Assembly: GCA_030220185.1 (NCBI GenBank)
Contig: JASPKZ010007526.1
Location: 508,551-572,550 of the forward strand
Direction of reading: 5' to 3'
DNA: 64,000 nt
Origin: Diploptera punctata
Lineage: Eukaryota > Arthropoda > Insecta > Blattodea > Blaberidae
Made by a program: the position numbers and the translations under genes. Position 1 is the first letter of the stretch; each line of letters begins with the position of its first letter. Shown here piece by piece: positions 20,899 to 31,856 of the stretch. The notes beneath the pieces were generated by a model. That model did no database searches, was not told where the DNA came from, and saw only the letters and a list, made by a program, of their open reading frames with translations.

Positions 20899-21330
20899 TT
20901 ATTTATGTTGCATTATGTTGCACAACCTGGATGTCGATGTCAGCTCCATCCTCCAAACAAGGTCACGCTCCATCGGTATATCAAAATTCATAACTCTATT
21001 TCTGTTCTTCTGAATATACATTTTTTCCCAAATAGTCAACTCCTTTGTATTTTCTAACTGTTTTAATAATTTAGTGTCTGAATTTATATTATGTTTTTCA
21101 GACCAAACATGAGCAGCAACTGCAGATTTTTCAATTTCCCCATTTTTAATATTTTTTGTGTGTTCTTTGGTTCTAATTTTTAGAATTCTCTTTGTTTTTC
21201 CTATATATATCTTTTCACAACCCATGCATTCAATTTGATATATTCCTGACTTTTTATTTTTATCAGTTTTTACATTTTTGTTGGTTTTTATTAGTTTATT
21301 TAAACTGTAGTTATTTTTTGGTGATATATA
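20899..21330 (-). pseudogene. PLE GIY-YIG fragment, left arm
   Basis: The minus strand reads SGIYQIECMGCEKIYIGKTK, then IRTKEH, ending with IPMERDLVWR and a truncated tail. One continuous frame to about 20899. No reverse transcriptase. Confidence 0.8.
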
Positions 21331-21653
21331 TAGGAAAAACAAAAAGAAACCTAACAATTAGAACCAAAGAACACATAAGAAATATTAAAAATGGGGAAAT
21401 AGAAAAATCTGCAGTTGCTGCTCATGTTTGGTCTGAAAAACATAATATAAATTCAGACACTAAATTATTAAAACAGTTAGAAAATACAAAAGAGTTGACT
21501 ATTTGGGAAAACATTTATATTCAGAAGAACAGAAACAGAGTTATGAATTTTGATATACCGATGATGGAGCATGACCTTGTTTGGAGGTTCTTTGGCCAAC
21601 CACAGGATGGAGCTGACATCGACATCCAGGTTGTGCAACATAATGCAACATAA
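21318..21653 (+). pseudogene. PLE GIY-YIG fragment, right arm
   Basis: Begins at IYIGKTKRNLTIRTKEH, so it lacks the GIY strand lost at the palindrome junction, and continues to the full C-terminal tail (DLVWRFFGQPQDGADIDIQ), stopping at 21651-21653. The tail is better preserved than in the left arm. Confidence 0.8.
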
Positions 21654-21673
21654 ATAAAACCAGTCTGGGAAAG

Positions 21674-21707
21674 CTGACGATAAAACAGAATTGTTTTGAA
21701 ACATGTT
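21674..21707 (+). ncRNA. Hammerhead ribozyme core, F6 right arm
   Basis: CUGACGA 21674-21680, stem II AAAACA 21682-21687 with UGUUUU 21692-21697, GAAA 21698-21701, CAUG, UU. It starts 21 nt after the stop of the GIY-YIG frame. Confidence 0.77.
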
Positions 21708-21976
21708 CAATAACAAATCAACATTAATATTGAGGTAAGATGTTCAGACTAAAAATAATATAATTAAAATAACCTCAAAATATAACTTCCTAAAATTAAA
21801 TATCTTTCATACAATCTAAGTAGTAAATAGAATTTCATCTTCCAAAATTTAATATTCAAGTAAAGCCATATCATAATTATTTTTAGATACAACGTGTTGA
21901 TTACCTGGCGTTGCCCGGGAATCTATATATCCCAATGTAAATAAATTAAAGAAATTCAGACAACAAAAAAGATTAA

Positions 21977-22580
21977 GGGCCGCATGCAAATACATTAGCC
22001 TCTACTCAAATTACTTCCAATGACTGGTGAGCTGACTCACCGTGAGCAAGTGCAAAGATCGAATTAGCTACCCACTAACTAGTCATGCATGAAAGTCGTC
22101 ATTTTCGTAATATTGGCAAGAAATTACCCAGAATTCTCAGCGATAAAACCACTTCCGTTATTTTTGTCTGCTAGAGGAACGCATTTACGCTTGCATCCCG
22201 CAAATAATACCATATACAACGACGTCTGCATCGCGCAATATTACACCGATTCTCCTGTTCTTCCAGTTGAATTCTTTGGTAGACTCTATCAAATTCCTCT
22301 TCTCCGCGTATACCGAAAACATGATTGAAGTCTTCAAGGTCCGACATTTTGGATAAAGCAGCAAGGTATGCGGCAAGGTTTCAAACTACATCGGTTACCA
22401 TCGGTTCCCTTCGGGATTCTCTCGATTCGTTTCTCTCTTAAGTTACCTCATCAGGAAGCTTACAAATTTCAACAATTATTATCGCATGAACAGATTTCTG
22501 AGTAAGCAAAATCGTATTAGTATACAACTTTCTCAGCAGAGAATACCTTTTACAGTCTAATGCATTCATAGATTCGACCC
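21977..22580 (-). mobile_element. Harbinger-like non-autonomous DNA element, copy 2
   Basis: Flanked by TAA (21974-21976 and 22581-22583), with GGGCCG at the left and CGACCC at the right. The minus-strand ORF 22171-22347 (58 codons) starts MSDLEDFNHVFGIRGEEEF and ends NAFL plus stop. A PLE-like coding scrap lies on its left flank and a LINE on the right. Confidence 0.7.
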
Positions 22581-22589
22581 TAAAAGAAT

Positions 22590-23232
22590 ATCTATGCTGA
22601 TGACATGGTTATCACTTCAAGAAATGTAGATACTCTCCAACAAGATTTTAGTGCCTTAACCACTTGGGCAAGAGGAAATGACTTGGCCATAAATAAAGAG
22701 AAAACGGTTACAATGGTCTTTAGGAAAGGAGGTAGAGTGAAGACCAGAGACTGCATTAGAACAGAACAAGAGGAGATAGAAAAAGTCAGCCATTGTAAAT
22801 ATCTTAGCATTATCTTTCAGACCTCTGGCACCACCTTCAAGATACATGTCAGAGAGAGAGCAGCAGCAGCTGTTAGAGCCATGAATGAAATAAAATTCCC
22901 TGCCCTACTATCAATAGATACAGCTGTGCAACTCTTCGATGCGAAAATAGTACCAATAATTGCATATCAGATAGAGATTGTTTTAGAACATCTGAAGATA
23001 AGTGACTTAAAAATCTGGGAAAGTGTCAAGTCGTACTTACCAACTTTATTTAAACAGGTGCTGGAACTGTTCACCTTCGTTGTCTATACATTTTTGACAC
23101 CTCTTTATAAAATTTGTTGTACAGATTATGGACTGTCGAATGCGACGGAATTTTTACACCCGGGAATCGTGTTTCAAAAAGTCTTCATACTTGACTGGCA
23201 GACTGAATTAACAAATGTTGATCATAAATAAA
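22590..23232 (+). pseudogene. LINE reverse transcriptase fragment with YADD box
   Basis: Just before the Met at 22605 the frame reads YADDMV, the catalytic box of reverse transcriptase. It continues (SALTTWARGNDLAINKEKT) through thumb-like sequence to about 23000, then a less typical C-terminal part to the stop at 23229-23231. The 5' part was lost at the Harbinger-like element. Remnant, not functional. Confidence 0.75.
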
Positions 23233-23696
23233 TACATGTTGTTCAGTAGAGAAATTATTAGCCATTATACAGTTTACACTGTGTACTTAAACATACGTCA
23301 TTCAATTTACACTTATACACGCCTGTTTTATAAGATACAAATTTTAAAATTGAAATAACTTATACACACTCCATTCAGTACACAAGGAAAAGTGAGCGAG
23401 CACCTTATCAACTCGAAGCAAACAATCTGACTGCGACCATTAATGCGTGGAATATGCTTGTATACGGCTGAGTCTGCACACATTTCAAGTCCCATGTCTG
23501 CATGTGTAAGCCTTTGTCACCGCACAGCACAAATCCCGCGTCTGCTGTCCAATGCTATACTCATTGCACTGTAGAACATAGTCATGAAATTATGATGATC
23601 TTGAAGAAGATTTTCGACGTGAATACATTAGTCATGAAATTGCTTAATTTAAAAAAAAAACATTTTTTTGTTCTTAGAATTATTGTTACTTTGCAG

Positions 23697-23839
23697 CGTT
23701 CTTCTGGTCATCTTCTGGAAGTATCTGGTTTTCACCTAACTGAGTCTCTGCTATTAAGCTGTAGTTATGATGGTTTGATAAAAATATGGAATCCTAAAAA
23801 ACCAACATTTAGGCACATACATGAATTGGATCATGAGAG
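23697..23839 (+). CDS. WD40 protein gene, exon F (blade 5)
   Basis: The acceptor TTACTTTGCAG ends at 23696; a nearer TTCTTAG at 23686 is rejected because it breaks the frame. The donor GTAACA starts at 23840. Phase 0 in, phase 2 out. It encodes SSGHLLEVSGFHLTES, SCSYDGLIKIWNP, a canonical blade with GH and WN positions. Confidence 0.87.
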
Positions 23840-23889
23840 GTAACAAAATTATTTTATAATTTCATATTTTATATTAGATAGTAATTGTT

Positions 23890-24255
23890 ATTCTCACACC
23901 TCATTCTTGGCCTATCTACTGGGCATTTTACCTCTGATTTTCCTACAAGAAGCTTCCATGCCCCTAATTCATTTACAATTTTTGCCACATGTTCCTGCCC
24001 ATCACAGTCTATGTGACTTAACGACTCTTATTATATCTGGCTTCCTATAAAGATCATGTAGCTCACTGGATGTAGTCTTCTCCCTTTGTCTGTCTGTTTC
24101 ATCTCTCTTTGGTCCAAAAATTTTCCTAAGAACTTTATTCTCAAATACTCTTTCTCCTCCTTTAAAGTCCATGTTTCACATCCATATAATATAACTGGGA
24201 AAATATTGAACTCCTAATGATCCAATTTTGCTAGTTAACAAACTCGATTTTACTT
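23890..24255 (-). pseudogene. LINE ORF2 C-terminal fragment, (GTAA)n-tail family, decayed
   Basis: The minus strand matches the copy at 50234-50862 over most of its length (METWTLKE..., KVLRKIFGPK, KLLVGK). Frameshifts and stops are present and the tail is missing. Confidence 0.65.
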
Positions 24256-24324
24256 TTTTAATTAATTGCTATATACCAAGTTTGGTTTTGATATAACAAA
24301 AATGTAGCTGCTAGAGCATTAACA

Positions 24325-24549
<225 letters not shown>

Positions 24550-24696
24550 GTCATGGTCATTTACAGTATCTACTAGATAGGATTAGTGAAGATCTGTAAA
24601 AAGTTTTTAAAAAATCTATTGGTGAGAACAATCTCAATAGCTTCATTGCTTTGGACTTTGCTCAAAAGCCTTGCATAATATTAATAATTGTTGTAG

Positions 24697-24868
24697 GGCT
24701 GTGATGACTATGGATATGGTTTCAACACAGGTATTGAGTTGTTGTCAACATGGATATTTATGGGTGTGGTCTCTGTTATCTGGAAAACTCATAAGAAAAT
24801 TCCATGTGTGGTTATACATGCATCCAATTTATAACATCTATTGTGCCAATGAAGGAGATCATATTAAG
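24697..24868 (+). CDS. WD40 protein gene, exon G (blade 6, start of blade 7)
   Basis: ATTGTTGTAG precedes, GTGAGC follows. Phase 2 in, phase 0 out. It encodes AVMTMDMVSTQVLSCCQHG, YLWVWSLLSGKLIRKF (blade 6) and HPIYNIYCANEGDHIK (start of blade 7). Confidence 0.85.
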
Positions 24869-24892
24869 GTGAGCATAAAATTAACTAAATAA

Positions 24893-25975
24893 GTCATATT
24901 TCACCTCATACTTCATGTTCTAACCTTTTGACCGCCGAGTTTCCATTTTGCCAGCTGGGCTGTGGGTGCCAGGTTTTTTAAATTTAAAGTACTACGCCAT
25001 ACTATATAATATAAACCTTTATAAAGTATAATTAACTGTCTACATGCCATGCTAAATTGAATTTAAACTCACTATTATACATTTATTTGAAGGTTAGGCG
25101 GTGTTGCTTCCACTTGTAAAGATCCCAGGTTCGAATTCAGCACAGTGTCTTTATTGAAATTTGTTATCACTATCACTAAAACATTTATCCTATTGAATAC
25201 TTTTGATGGCATTATCACTAAACACTTATAATATTCAAATTGTTGAACATTTTTTATGGTCCTGGGTTCGAATCCATTCCAGTCAAACAGCTGTTTTATG
25301 CCACGTGTTTTGTCTGGTGCGACACAACCACCACTGTCACTCACACCATGTTCATTTAGGTCTACATCACTTGCTTTACTATTTACAGGCTTAGATTGTA
25401 ATAATATTCTCTTAGAAACAGGACTACTATCACATTCGTCAAACGAATAACCATTTGATGACTGTTACTGTCACTCTCATCTTCTGATAAAACTGACACA
25501 ATAAACTCGCATATTGTATTTTCATCAATTTCGAGACATGAATCACTGTGTTTCATAGCACGATCTACCCCTTGGCCAGGTATCTTTTCAACTAAAAATA
25601 AAATAAATAAAGAGAAAATCCTGAAATTGCAATATTCCATAGCCAAAAAAAAAAAAGGCCTTGAAACATGAATGTACACCCTCCTTTAGAAAACGCATTT
25701 ACAACTATCCTGTACCATTATTCTCTAAGGGATGTGCAAAGTATTACTAAGAAAGGGTGTACAAACACAGCACGAAAAATAATTTTAGTTTATTGAAGTA
25801 AAAACTTCAGGAAAAAAATATTTAAAATAATAGGATTGAAAACCGGAGCTTGCTGGGCGTGGCATACCACTGTACTCACACTTTCACAGGTGCACGCCGG
25901 GCATGGCATTCAAAAGGTTAAGCACGGAAATTGCAGTCTTCAAGAGGAATCCCTCCCATCTCCAGCCATCATCGT
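24893..25975. mobile_element. PLE copy, subfamily F2, split by a piggyBac-like element
   Basis: 24893-24923 (CACCTCATACTTCATGTTC) and 25918-25975 (GCACGGAAATTGCAGTCTTC onward) join to give the usual F2 left arm. The hammerhead there is degenerate (CTGGAGA, GAAG). Confidence 0.6.
24924..25917 (-). mobile_element. piggyBac-like deletion derivative 1
   Basis: Ends CCTTTTGA and TCAAAAGG form an inverted pair. TTAA follows at 25918-25921 and CTAA, a one-base variant, precedes at 24920-24923. The minus strand about 25450-25680 encodes an acidic, Ser-rich segment (DENTICEFIVSVLSEDESD) like the N-terminal region of piggyBac transposases. The catalytic part is absent. Confidence 0.6.
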
Positions 25976-26316
25976 GTTAAAAGTTAAATCCAGAGGTATC
26001 TAAATGTTAAAATCCAGATATATCTAAATCTGACTAAGCAAGTTGCAATGTACAGCCTTTGAAAGAATTGATGGCACACATATCATTTTAAATACTTAGA
26101 AAATAGCCACTGCACATGATCAGAGGTCAGCTGCTTGGTTCACAAGTGCACAACTATTTGAAAAACTAAAATCCATTCTATTTTGTTGTGTGTCATGTAA
26201 TGGAAAATAATTTTGCATAAATAAGTAATGCAGTAAATGCTATAAATAAAAAAAAACCAAGAAAAGAAACAAAATTAATTGAAATAAGGACGAGAGAGGG
26301 AGAAAAATAAAAGCAT

Positions 26317-26388
26317 GACAGCGGGATCGAGATGCGACCTTATGCATGGGAAACAGACGTTCCCTCCACTAGACCACAACCGTCCCTG
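26317..26388 (-). repeat. tRNA-like segment, minus
   Basis: The minus strand has TGGTCTAGTGGAGGG (A-box position) and GGTCGCATCTCGATCCCG (B-box position) spaced as in a tRNA. Arms pair poorly. Probable SINE head. Confidence 0.45.
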
Positions 26389-27091
26389 CTAGAAGCAGTC
26401 TGTATGAAGCGATGCAATACTCCAGAACTTACTTGTATATTGAAATTAGATATTAACTTGATTTAGTTTAAATTAATCAAATGCGTTTTGCAAATAAACT
26501 GTCTTGTTATGCCTAGTGCTTTGTAAACGAAACAATGAGATATTACTATCGTCATTTGTTTTCTATATATGACCTGTTTTCTTTAATTTTTCTATTTCCA
26601 GATATATATAAAAAATGTTGGTTGGTTGGTTGGTTGGTATCTAATGTCGAGCACTTGATAATGAAATCATTCGCTCTCTTGCACTCCAATGTTTAGCAGA
26701 AAGGCTGGTCTCTTCTACAAATGCTGGATAATGGAGGAGATAAAAAATTATTTATTTAATGAAGCCTGGTAACATGAAGGGATTATGAAAAGTAACAATA
26801 TTATTTTAAAAAAACATTCTTCTTATCTTATTCTTTCCTTCTATATCTCAACCAACCCCTTGGTCTCTTCCCTACTAATGTAAGTCTGAGAATTTGTCTT
26901 GGTATATTGTCAGTATTCATCCTTTTAATGTGGCCATACCATCTTATTCTATTAACCTCCATTTCATCTCTTATTTTATCCGACTTAAAAATTTCTCTTT
27001 AGTGTTGTGTATTATATATCTTCTGATTTTTTTTTCAAGCATGCTTACTCATAGTGAGGCCAGTATTTTTAGGTGCACTTTTTTTCTAGGA
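26389..27091. other. Intronic stretch; partial hAT-like fragment only
   Basis: 26611-26745 is related (reverse complement) to part of the hAT-like element at 28804-29155, next to a short GGTT repeat. No exon seen in the remainder. Confidence 0.5.
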
Positions 27092-27326
27092 CTATTTAAC
27101 TCATGCTCCAAATGGGAATCAATGACCAGTCATGTTTCAATGAATTTTGTTTTACAACCAATGACAGTTGTGTTTCACCTCACTCTTTATCAAATTATCT
27201 TTATCAGCTCCTGCTTTTGTGATAAATTAAGCTCCTCCTTTTTAATATTTTGAACAGGCCAGAGCATTATTTTGCAGTGACTGACTCTCCAATAAATACA
27301 TCGAATATAGCAAATAATGAACAGAT
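27092..27326 (+). repeat. Partial copy of a 287-bp non-autonomous element
   Basis: Matches the reverse complement of 37534-37820 from CTATTTAACTCATG to the AGCAAATAATGAACAG region. The last 55 bp are missing. Related end sequence is at 28083-28195. Confidence 0.7.
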
Positions 27327-27398
27327 TCCTTTGAACTACACATTTGATAACTGTGTGTTCAATAATTGTGTTTTTAAATAATGAGCTAAGATTTTACT

Positions 27399-27783
27399 CA
27401 ATGATGGTACTACCAGTGGTGATGTATGGAAGTGAGGCCTGGGCCCTGAAGGAAAAAGAAAAAAGTAAAATTCAGGCAGTGGAAATGAGATTCCTATGGC
27501 TGTGAAAGGTTGTACAAGGGAAGAACATATTAGAAATGAGAATATTAGAGAGGAACTAAAAGTACAACCACTTCTTCAACAAATAGAAGAACACAGGAAC
27601 AATTGGATAGAACATCTGCAAAGAATGGCAGAGGATAGGATACCAAAGATGGCACTGATGTATAATCCTGGAGGACGAAGATCGATAGAAGACCAAGAAA
27701 ACGCTGGGCTGAACAGATGTGAGATTGAAACAGGCAAAGCCCTAATCCATGAAGTTTGATGATGATGATGATGATGAAATAAT
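27399..27783 (+). pseudogene. LINE ORF2 C-terminal fragment with (GAT)n tail
   Basis: A short GATTTTACT repeat flanks it (27390-27398, 27784-27792). The plus strand encodes MAVKGCTREEHIRNENI, IEEHRNNWIEHLQRM, then a stop before ATGATGATGATG. One frameshift near 27495. Confidence 0.75.
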
Positions 27784-28082
27784 GATTTTACTGAGTTGTT
27801 TACTAAAAAAATAAATTAATAACCTATAATGTTAGTTATAATATACAGTTTGATGTGTTTCATTTTTTCTCCACTAGGGTGCATTCTTACAATATTGCAG
27901 TCTTATTTGGCAATAAATAATATGATCAAGTTGCAATGAATAAACAAATGAAACATAACACATATTTCTGATTTGTTTTCAAACATGGTCATTTACATAT
28001 ATAAATATTTTAAAATACCAGTAACAATTTTTAAATAATAATTTTTTAGTAAATGGCTTAATTTTATTCATTAAATAGTCCT

Positions 28083-28195
28083 AACAAATGCCACTCTTGA
28101 TTTCCAAATCTTCTAGATAAATTCACTCATCAATTTGTGACTCGTGAATTTATTGATGATTTGGAAATAACTCTTGACATTACTTATAATAAATT
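28083..28195. repeat. Small palindromic element related to the 287-bp element
   Basis: AATGCCACTCTTGATTTCC at the left is mirrored by GGAAATAACTCTTGACATT at the right, with arms of about 48 nt. It looks like a minimal form of the element at 37534. Confidence 0.65.
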
Positions 28196-28315
28196 ATAGC
28201 TCTCTGAAAAAAAAATTAGAAAATTAGTTATGGAATCACCAAATTTTATGAAATCCTGATCAATCACTATGCAATGCAGAAGAAAAGAGCTCACTTACAA
28301 AGCTATAATTTAAAT

Positions 28316-28664
28316 CAAGTTTTTTTGAGTCTGTAATATATCTTACCTCAATTTAATGTTGATTTGTTCTCGACCATGTTTCGATATAATCTTCTATATT
28401 ATCTTCAGCTTGGCCAGACTGATGAGTTTTATGTTGTGAACCCTGGATGTCGATATCAGCTCCCTCTTCCGACTGGCTGAAGAACCTCCATACAAGGTCA
28501 CGTTCAGCAGGAATTTCGAAATTCATAACTCAGAGGGAGCTGATAGAGGATTATATCGAAACATGTTCGAGAACAAATCAACATTAAATTGAGGTAAGAT
28601 GATTACAGACTCAAAAGAACTTGATTAAAAGAACCTCAAAATATTACTTCCTAAAATAAACTAT
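28316..28664. mobile_element. Palindromic PLE copy, subfamily F6, with 12-bp target-site duplication
   Basis: TATAATTTAAAT flanks it (28304-28315, 28665-28676). The left end is short, the right end long (AACCTCAAAATATTACTTCC). The arms meet near 28533 inside the C-terminal coding tail. Confidence 0.88.
28373..28408 (-). ncRNA. Hammerhead core, F6 left arm of 28316 element
   Basis: Minus strand: CUGAAGA, stem II, GAAA, CAUG, but G instead of U before the cleavage-site nucleotide. The right arm has lost CUGA. Probably inactive. Confidence 0.55.
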
Positions 28665-28803
28665 TATAATTTAAATACCTCTTAAGCACGTATCTTATAA
28701 AATGTTAGGACTCATATTGGCAAAATTTATGATTTTTTTAATGTTAATATGAGCTGCATCTGATAGGTTGATTTTTGGTGCACTAATGTTTAAAATCCTA
28801 GAG

Positions 28804-29155
28804 CTGAGGTCCCCAAACTTTTTTGTCTCGTAGATCATGTTCCATTTTTTTTTTTCTATTCCATTGTCCAGCTTTTGTAGAAGAGAACAGCCTTTCTGCT
28901 AAATATTGGAGTGCAAGAGAGTGAATGATTTCATTATCAAGTGCTCGACATTCGATACCAGTCAACCAACCATTTTTTTAAATTTTAAGTAGACCCTTTG
29001 CCTTTCTAATATTAAATTTTTACAAATCCATCTACCTCAAATAAGTTTGTGACAGGCTGACATAATGCTACTCACTTTTGTTTTGACTGATATGGACCTC
29101 TTGCAGATCAGACTCGACCTGTGGAGGTTGATGTAGACCACTTTAGGAATGACTG
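28804..29155. mobile_element. hAT-like non-autonomous element with 8-bp target-site duplication
   Basis: TCCTAGAG lies at 28796-28803 and 29156-29163. The start CTGAGGTCCCCAAACTTTTT and the complement of the other end (CAGTCATTCCTAAAGTGG) are of the type seen in hAT elements. No transposase. Confidence 0.65.
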
Positions 29156-29233
29156 TCCTAGAGAGACAAATGAATTACTCTGTATAAGAATGTAATTGTT
29201 TTTACCATCTCATTAGTATGTTTTTAAATGCAG

Positions 29234-29390
29234 GTTGTAGTTAATGCAGATGTTGGAGTCAAGATATATGAATTTCAACCAATATCAGAGACCCTGCATA
29301 AAAAGACAAAATCAAATGAACAAAATGACTTGAAGAGTGCCTCTAAAGAAGTAAAGGAATCTTCTAAAACCAGACATTCCTGCAACTTAG
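29234..29390 (+). CDS. WD40 protein gene, exon H (end of blade 7)
   Basis: TTAAATGCAG precedes and GTATAA follows. Phase 0 in, phase 1 out. VVVNADVGVKIYEFQPIS closes blade 7; the rest is a Lys/Ser-rich tail (EVKESSKTRH). The frame stays open past the donor to 29503, so an unspliced alternative end is conceivable, but the next exon fits the phase. Confidence 0.78.
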
Positions 29391-29552
29391 GTATAAAAGA
29401 AGGTGTATGTGTGTCGAATTATGCCTGTAGTATTAAAATCAATCAATTTATCATTAGAGAACAATTGAACACCTCGGGGGTAAATAATGGTAACCCACAT
29501 TTATAAAGTTAAGATTTATGAGTATTTTATTTTTTATTTACTACTAGCTAAT

Positions 29553-30420
29553 ACCCGGTTTGCACTGCTGTACCTAAATAAATGACTTTTTTGCGTTCAG
29601 TTGAATAAGTAAGAGGAAAAATAATTATAAATTTATATAATTATTTTTAGATACCTCTGCTGATTACCTGGCATTGTCCTAGAATCTATTCATCCCGATC
29701 TTACTTACTTACTTACTTACTTACTCACTGGCACTATCGAACCCATAGGTTCATGGCCGCACGGACATACGCTCTCCATACATCCCTATCCTGAGCTAAT
29801 GCCTTCCAATCATTCCCTGTATAATCTACTTCCCTCAAATCATAGTTAATGTTATTTTCCCACCTCATTCTTGGTCTACCAACTGGGTGTCTTCCCTCTG
29901 GCTTTCCTACAAGAAGCTTCCATGCAAGTCTTTCATTCCCATTCATCCCAATCTTCTTGGCATAAATTAGCTGAAAGACGAAAATTGTGTTTTTATGTTT
30001 AGTTGAATAAGTAAAAGGAAAAATAAATATAAATTTGCTCTCTTCGTTATTGCAGCAAAAACAATCAATAAACTGATTAATTCTATTTCCAAACTACCTT
30101 TCATACAATCCAAATAGTAAATAAAATTTCATCTTCCAAAATTTAATATTCAGGCAATCACTATAAGTAAAGCCATAACATAATTATTTTTAGATACCCC
30201 ATGCTGATTACCTGGCATTGCCCATAAACGTATCACGATGTACTTGGCATAAATGAACCGAAAGACAAAATTTTGAGTTATCCATAAAAGAATACCCGCC
30301 GTGTATTGCTATACTTGCTCGGCAATCTACTTATCCTGATCTTCTTGGAATCAATGAAAGACAAAAATGGTTATTGTGAGTTATCCGTAAAAGACTTTTT
30401 TCTAGAGGTTTTTGAGGTAT
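29553..30420. repeat. Dispersed repeat R1 copies with embedded LINE fragment
   Basis: ACTAGCTAATACCCGG at 29553 and parallel segments at 29960-30420 match 20641-20785 and 33228-33962. A LINE fragment sits at 29708-29946. Confidence 0.65.
29708..29946 (-). pseudogene. LINE ORF2 C-terminal fragment with (TTAC)n tail, minus
   Basis: CTTACTTACTTAC at 29700-29725 is the complement of the (GTAA)n tail. The minus strand then reads NGNERLAWKLLVGKPEGRHP and NNINYDLREVDYTGNDWK. The 5' part is truncated. Confidence 0.82.
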
Positions 30421-30431
30421 TCAAATCTGTG

Positions 30432-30592
30432 ATGTTTTTATTATTAATTTAACACTTCTCACTGAAGGATAAATTATATTTGAAGAGAAAAATTATATGT
30501 GCAGACTAGGGTTTGAACCCAAGAAAGCCAGAGGTCCTGGGTTCAAACCACCAGTCTGAGCGTATAATTTTTCTCTTCAAATATAATTTATC
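30432..30592. mobile_element. tRNA-like composite with deleted apex and 13-bp target-site duplication
   Basis: ATTCAAATCTGTG (30419-30431) and ATTCAATTCTGTG (30593-30605) flank it. Left end long (ATGTTTTTATTATTAATTT), right end short. Only the 3' halves of the two opposed tRNA-like units remain. It interrupts repeat R1. Confidence 0.78.
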
Positions 30593-30963
30593 ATTCAATT
30601 CTGTGTACATTAATTTGGTGTATTTTGTTTTGGTTTAGGCAGTGTAAGCCATTTAAGCATAAAAAAGGGACTCTTTTTTTTACATTTTTCACTACAGTGG
30701 GTGATTTTTAAGGGTGTAGGAGTTGAGTATCACAACACTCTTATAGCCTATGTTCATCCTTGGAATCTCCTGAACATTTTGCATAAAACCCCATCACAAT
30801 CAGATGATCGGTATGGCAGCACATAAATTATGAACAAACAAACAACATTAGTTTTTATATAATCAATTGAGTTGGTGTTTACTTGATGAAAATCCATATT
30901 TATTAATTAAATAAAAATAAAACATAGTTTTATTTGATTTTCATATTTATTATATAATTCAGT

Positions 30964-30996
30964 GACAGCTATTTCGGTACACTGTACCTTCTTCAG
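30964..30996 (-). ncRNA. Hammerhead ribozyme core, F9 left arm
   Basis: Minus strand: CUGAAGA, stem II GGUAC/GUACC with loop AGU, GAAA, stem III UAGCUG (one change from CAGCUG), UC. Confidence 0.72.
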
Positions 30997-31044
30997 ACAT
31001 GTTAACAAATTAGTTGGAACACAATTCATAATTTGTTAACATGT

Positions 31045-31077
31045 CTGAAGAAGGTACAGTGTACCGAAACAGCTGTC
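31045..31077 (+). ncRNA. Hammerhead ribozyme core, F9 right arm
   Basis: CUGAAGA 31045-31051, GGUAC/GUACC, GAAA 31066-31069, CAGCUG 31070-31075, UC, predicted cut after 31077. A textbook core. Confidence 0.82.
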
Positions 31078-31353
31078 ACTGAATTATATAATAAATATGA
31101 AAATCATATTTAATTAATTAATTTTTATATATTAGATTACAAGGTTGTTATAAAATTGAGCCTGCATTATCTGCTATCTCCCAGTAGATTTATATGCTAC
31201 ATGAAGGAAATGAAAATTACTTCGGATATGATTGTTTGCACCAAAAACATTGAAAACATAAAAAAAAAAGTGGGTTATCATTATTTGTCCCCGAGGTCTT
31301 CAATTACTATTTGTTCTCTATTTGGACAAAACACCAGCAAATGAATAGAGAAT

Positions 31354-31577
31354 TGACTTAGGCTTTCGCGGCCGGAGTTATGATGATCTTGTAGAACATT
31401 TCCGGGCTGTTGGCTGTGGTCTTGAAGCTTGTAGTTCCCCGACATTTCGCCAGAGACTGCGTCCGGCATCCTCAAGGGCTGTCTTGAGATGCCGGATGCA
31501 GTCTCTGGCAAAACATCGGGGAACTACAAGCCTCAAGACCATGGCCAACAGCCCGGAAATCTTCTACAAGATCATCA
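31354..31577. mobile_element. GC-richer palindromic PLE-like copy, subfamily F12
   Basis: TGAATAGAGAAT (31342-31353) and TGAATAAAGAAT (31578-31589) flank it. Arms of about 100 nt meet near 31478. The left arm on the minus strand has TTGAGGA, a six-bp stem II (GCCGGA/UCUGGC), GAAA, then UGUC: a hammerhead core with one change in CUGA. The GC content is well above the surroundings. Confidence 0.75.
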
Positions 31578-31594
31578 TGAATAAAGAATATTTA

Positions 31595-31825
31595 TTCATA
31601 GTTAAATATGGGAAATAACATTGTGAGGTTTTTAATTCAATGAATGAGTGAGTCATATCTTTTCTTATCTCATATTTTATGTTTTTTAAACATGGTAACT
31701 GCAGTTTGCAAGAGGATTCCAACAAAAATCCAGCAGTCACAATGTCGGCTGAAGATAAGTTCCCATATTTAAAAAAAACATAAAATGTGAGGTAAGATAA
31801 AATATGACTCATTCATTCATTGAAG
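31595..31825. mobile_element. Palindromic PLE copy, subfamily F2
   Basis: Left end long (GGGAAATAACATTGTGAGG), right short (CATTCATTCATTG). The arms meet near 31720, and the junction removed part of both hammerheads. It lies directly beside the 31354-31577 element. Confidence 0.72.
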
Positions 31826-31856
31826 AGAGAATATATATATATATATATATATATAT

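Larger units (their letters stand above)
20799..21800. mobile_element. Palindromic PLE copy, subfamily F6, with 13-bp target-site duplication
   Basis: TATCTTTCATACA flanks it at 20786-20798 and 21801-21813. Two 5'-truncated copies of about 500 nt meet head to head near 21325; both encode GIY-YIG. The left outer end is short and the right outer end long. Deleting the element restores the R1 repeat seen near 30083. Confidence 0.9.
30904..31112. mobile_element. Palindromic PLE copy, subfamily F9, 3' ends only
   Basis: Arms 30942-31006 and 31024-31098 are complementary with a short spacer. Flanks share an AT-rich ATATTTA...TTAATTAA, possibly the target duplication. Confidence 0.75.

Noticed and set aside
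23687..23696. Alternative acceptor for exon F at TTCTTAG (23686)
   Set aside because: It would add 10 nt and break the phase with exon E; the TTTGCAG at 23696 keeps it.
25080..25300. tRNA-like B boxes (GGTTCGAAT) within the piggyBac-like element
   Set aside because: No A box at the right spacing and no arms.
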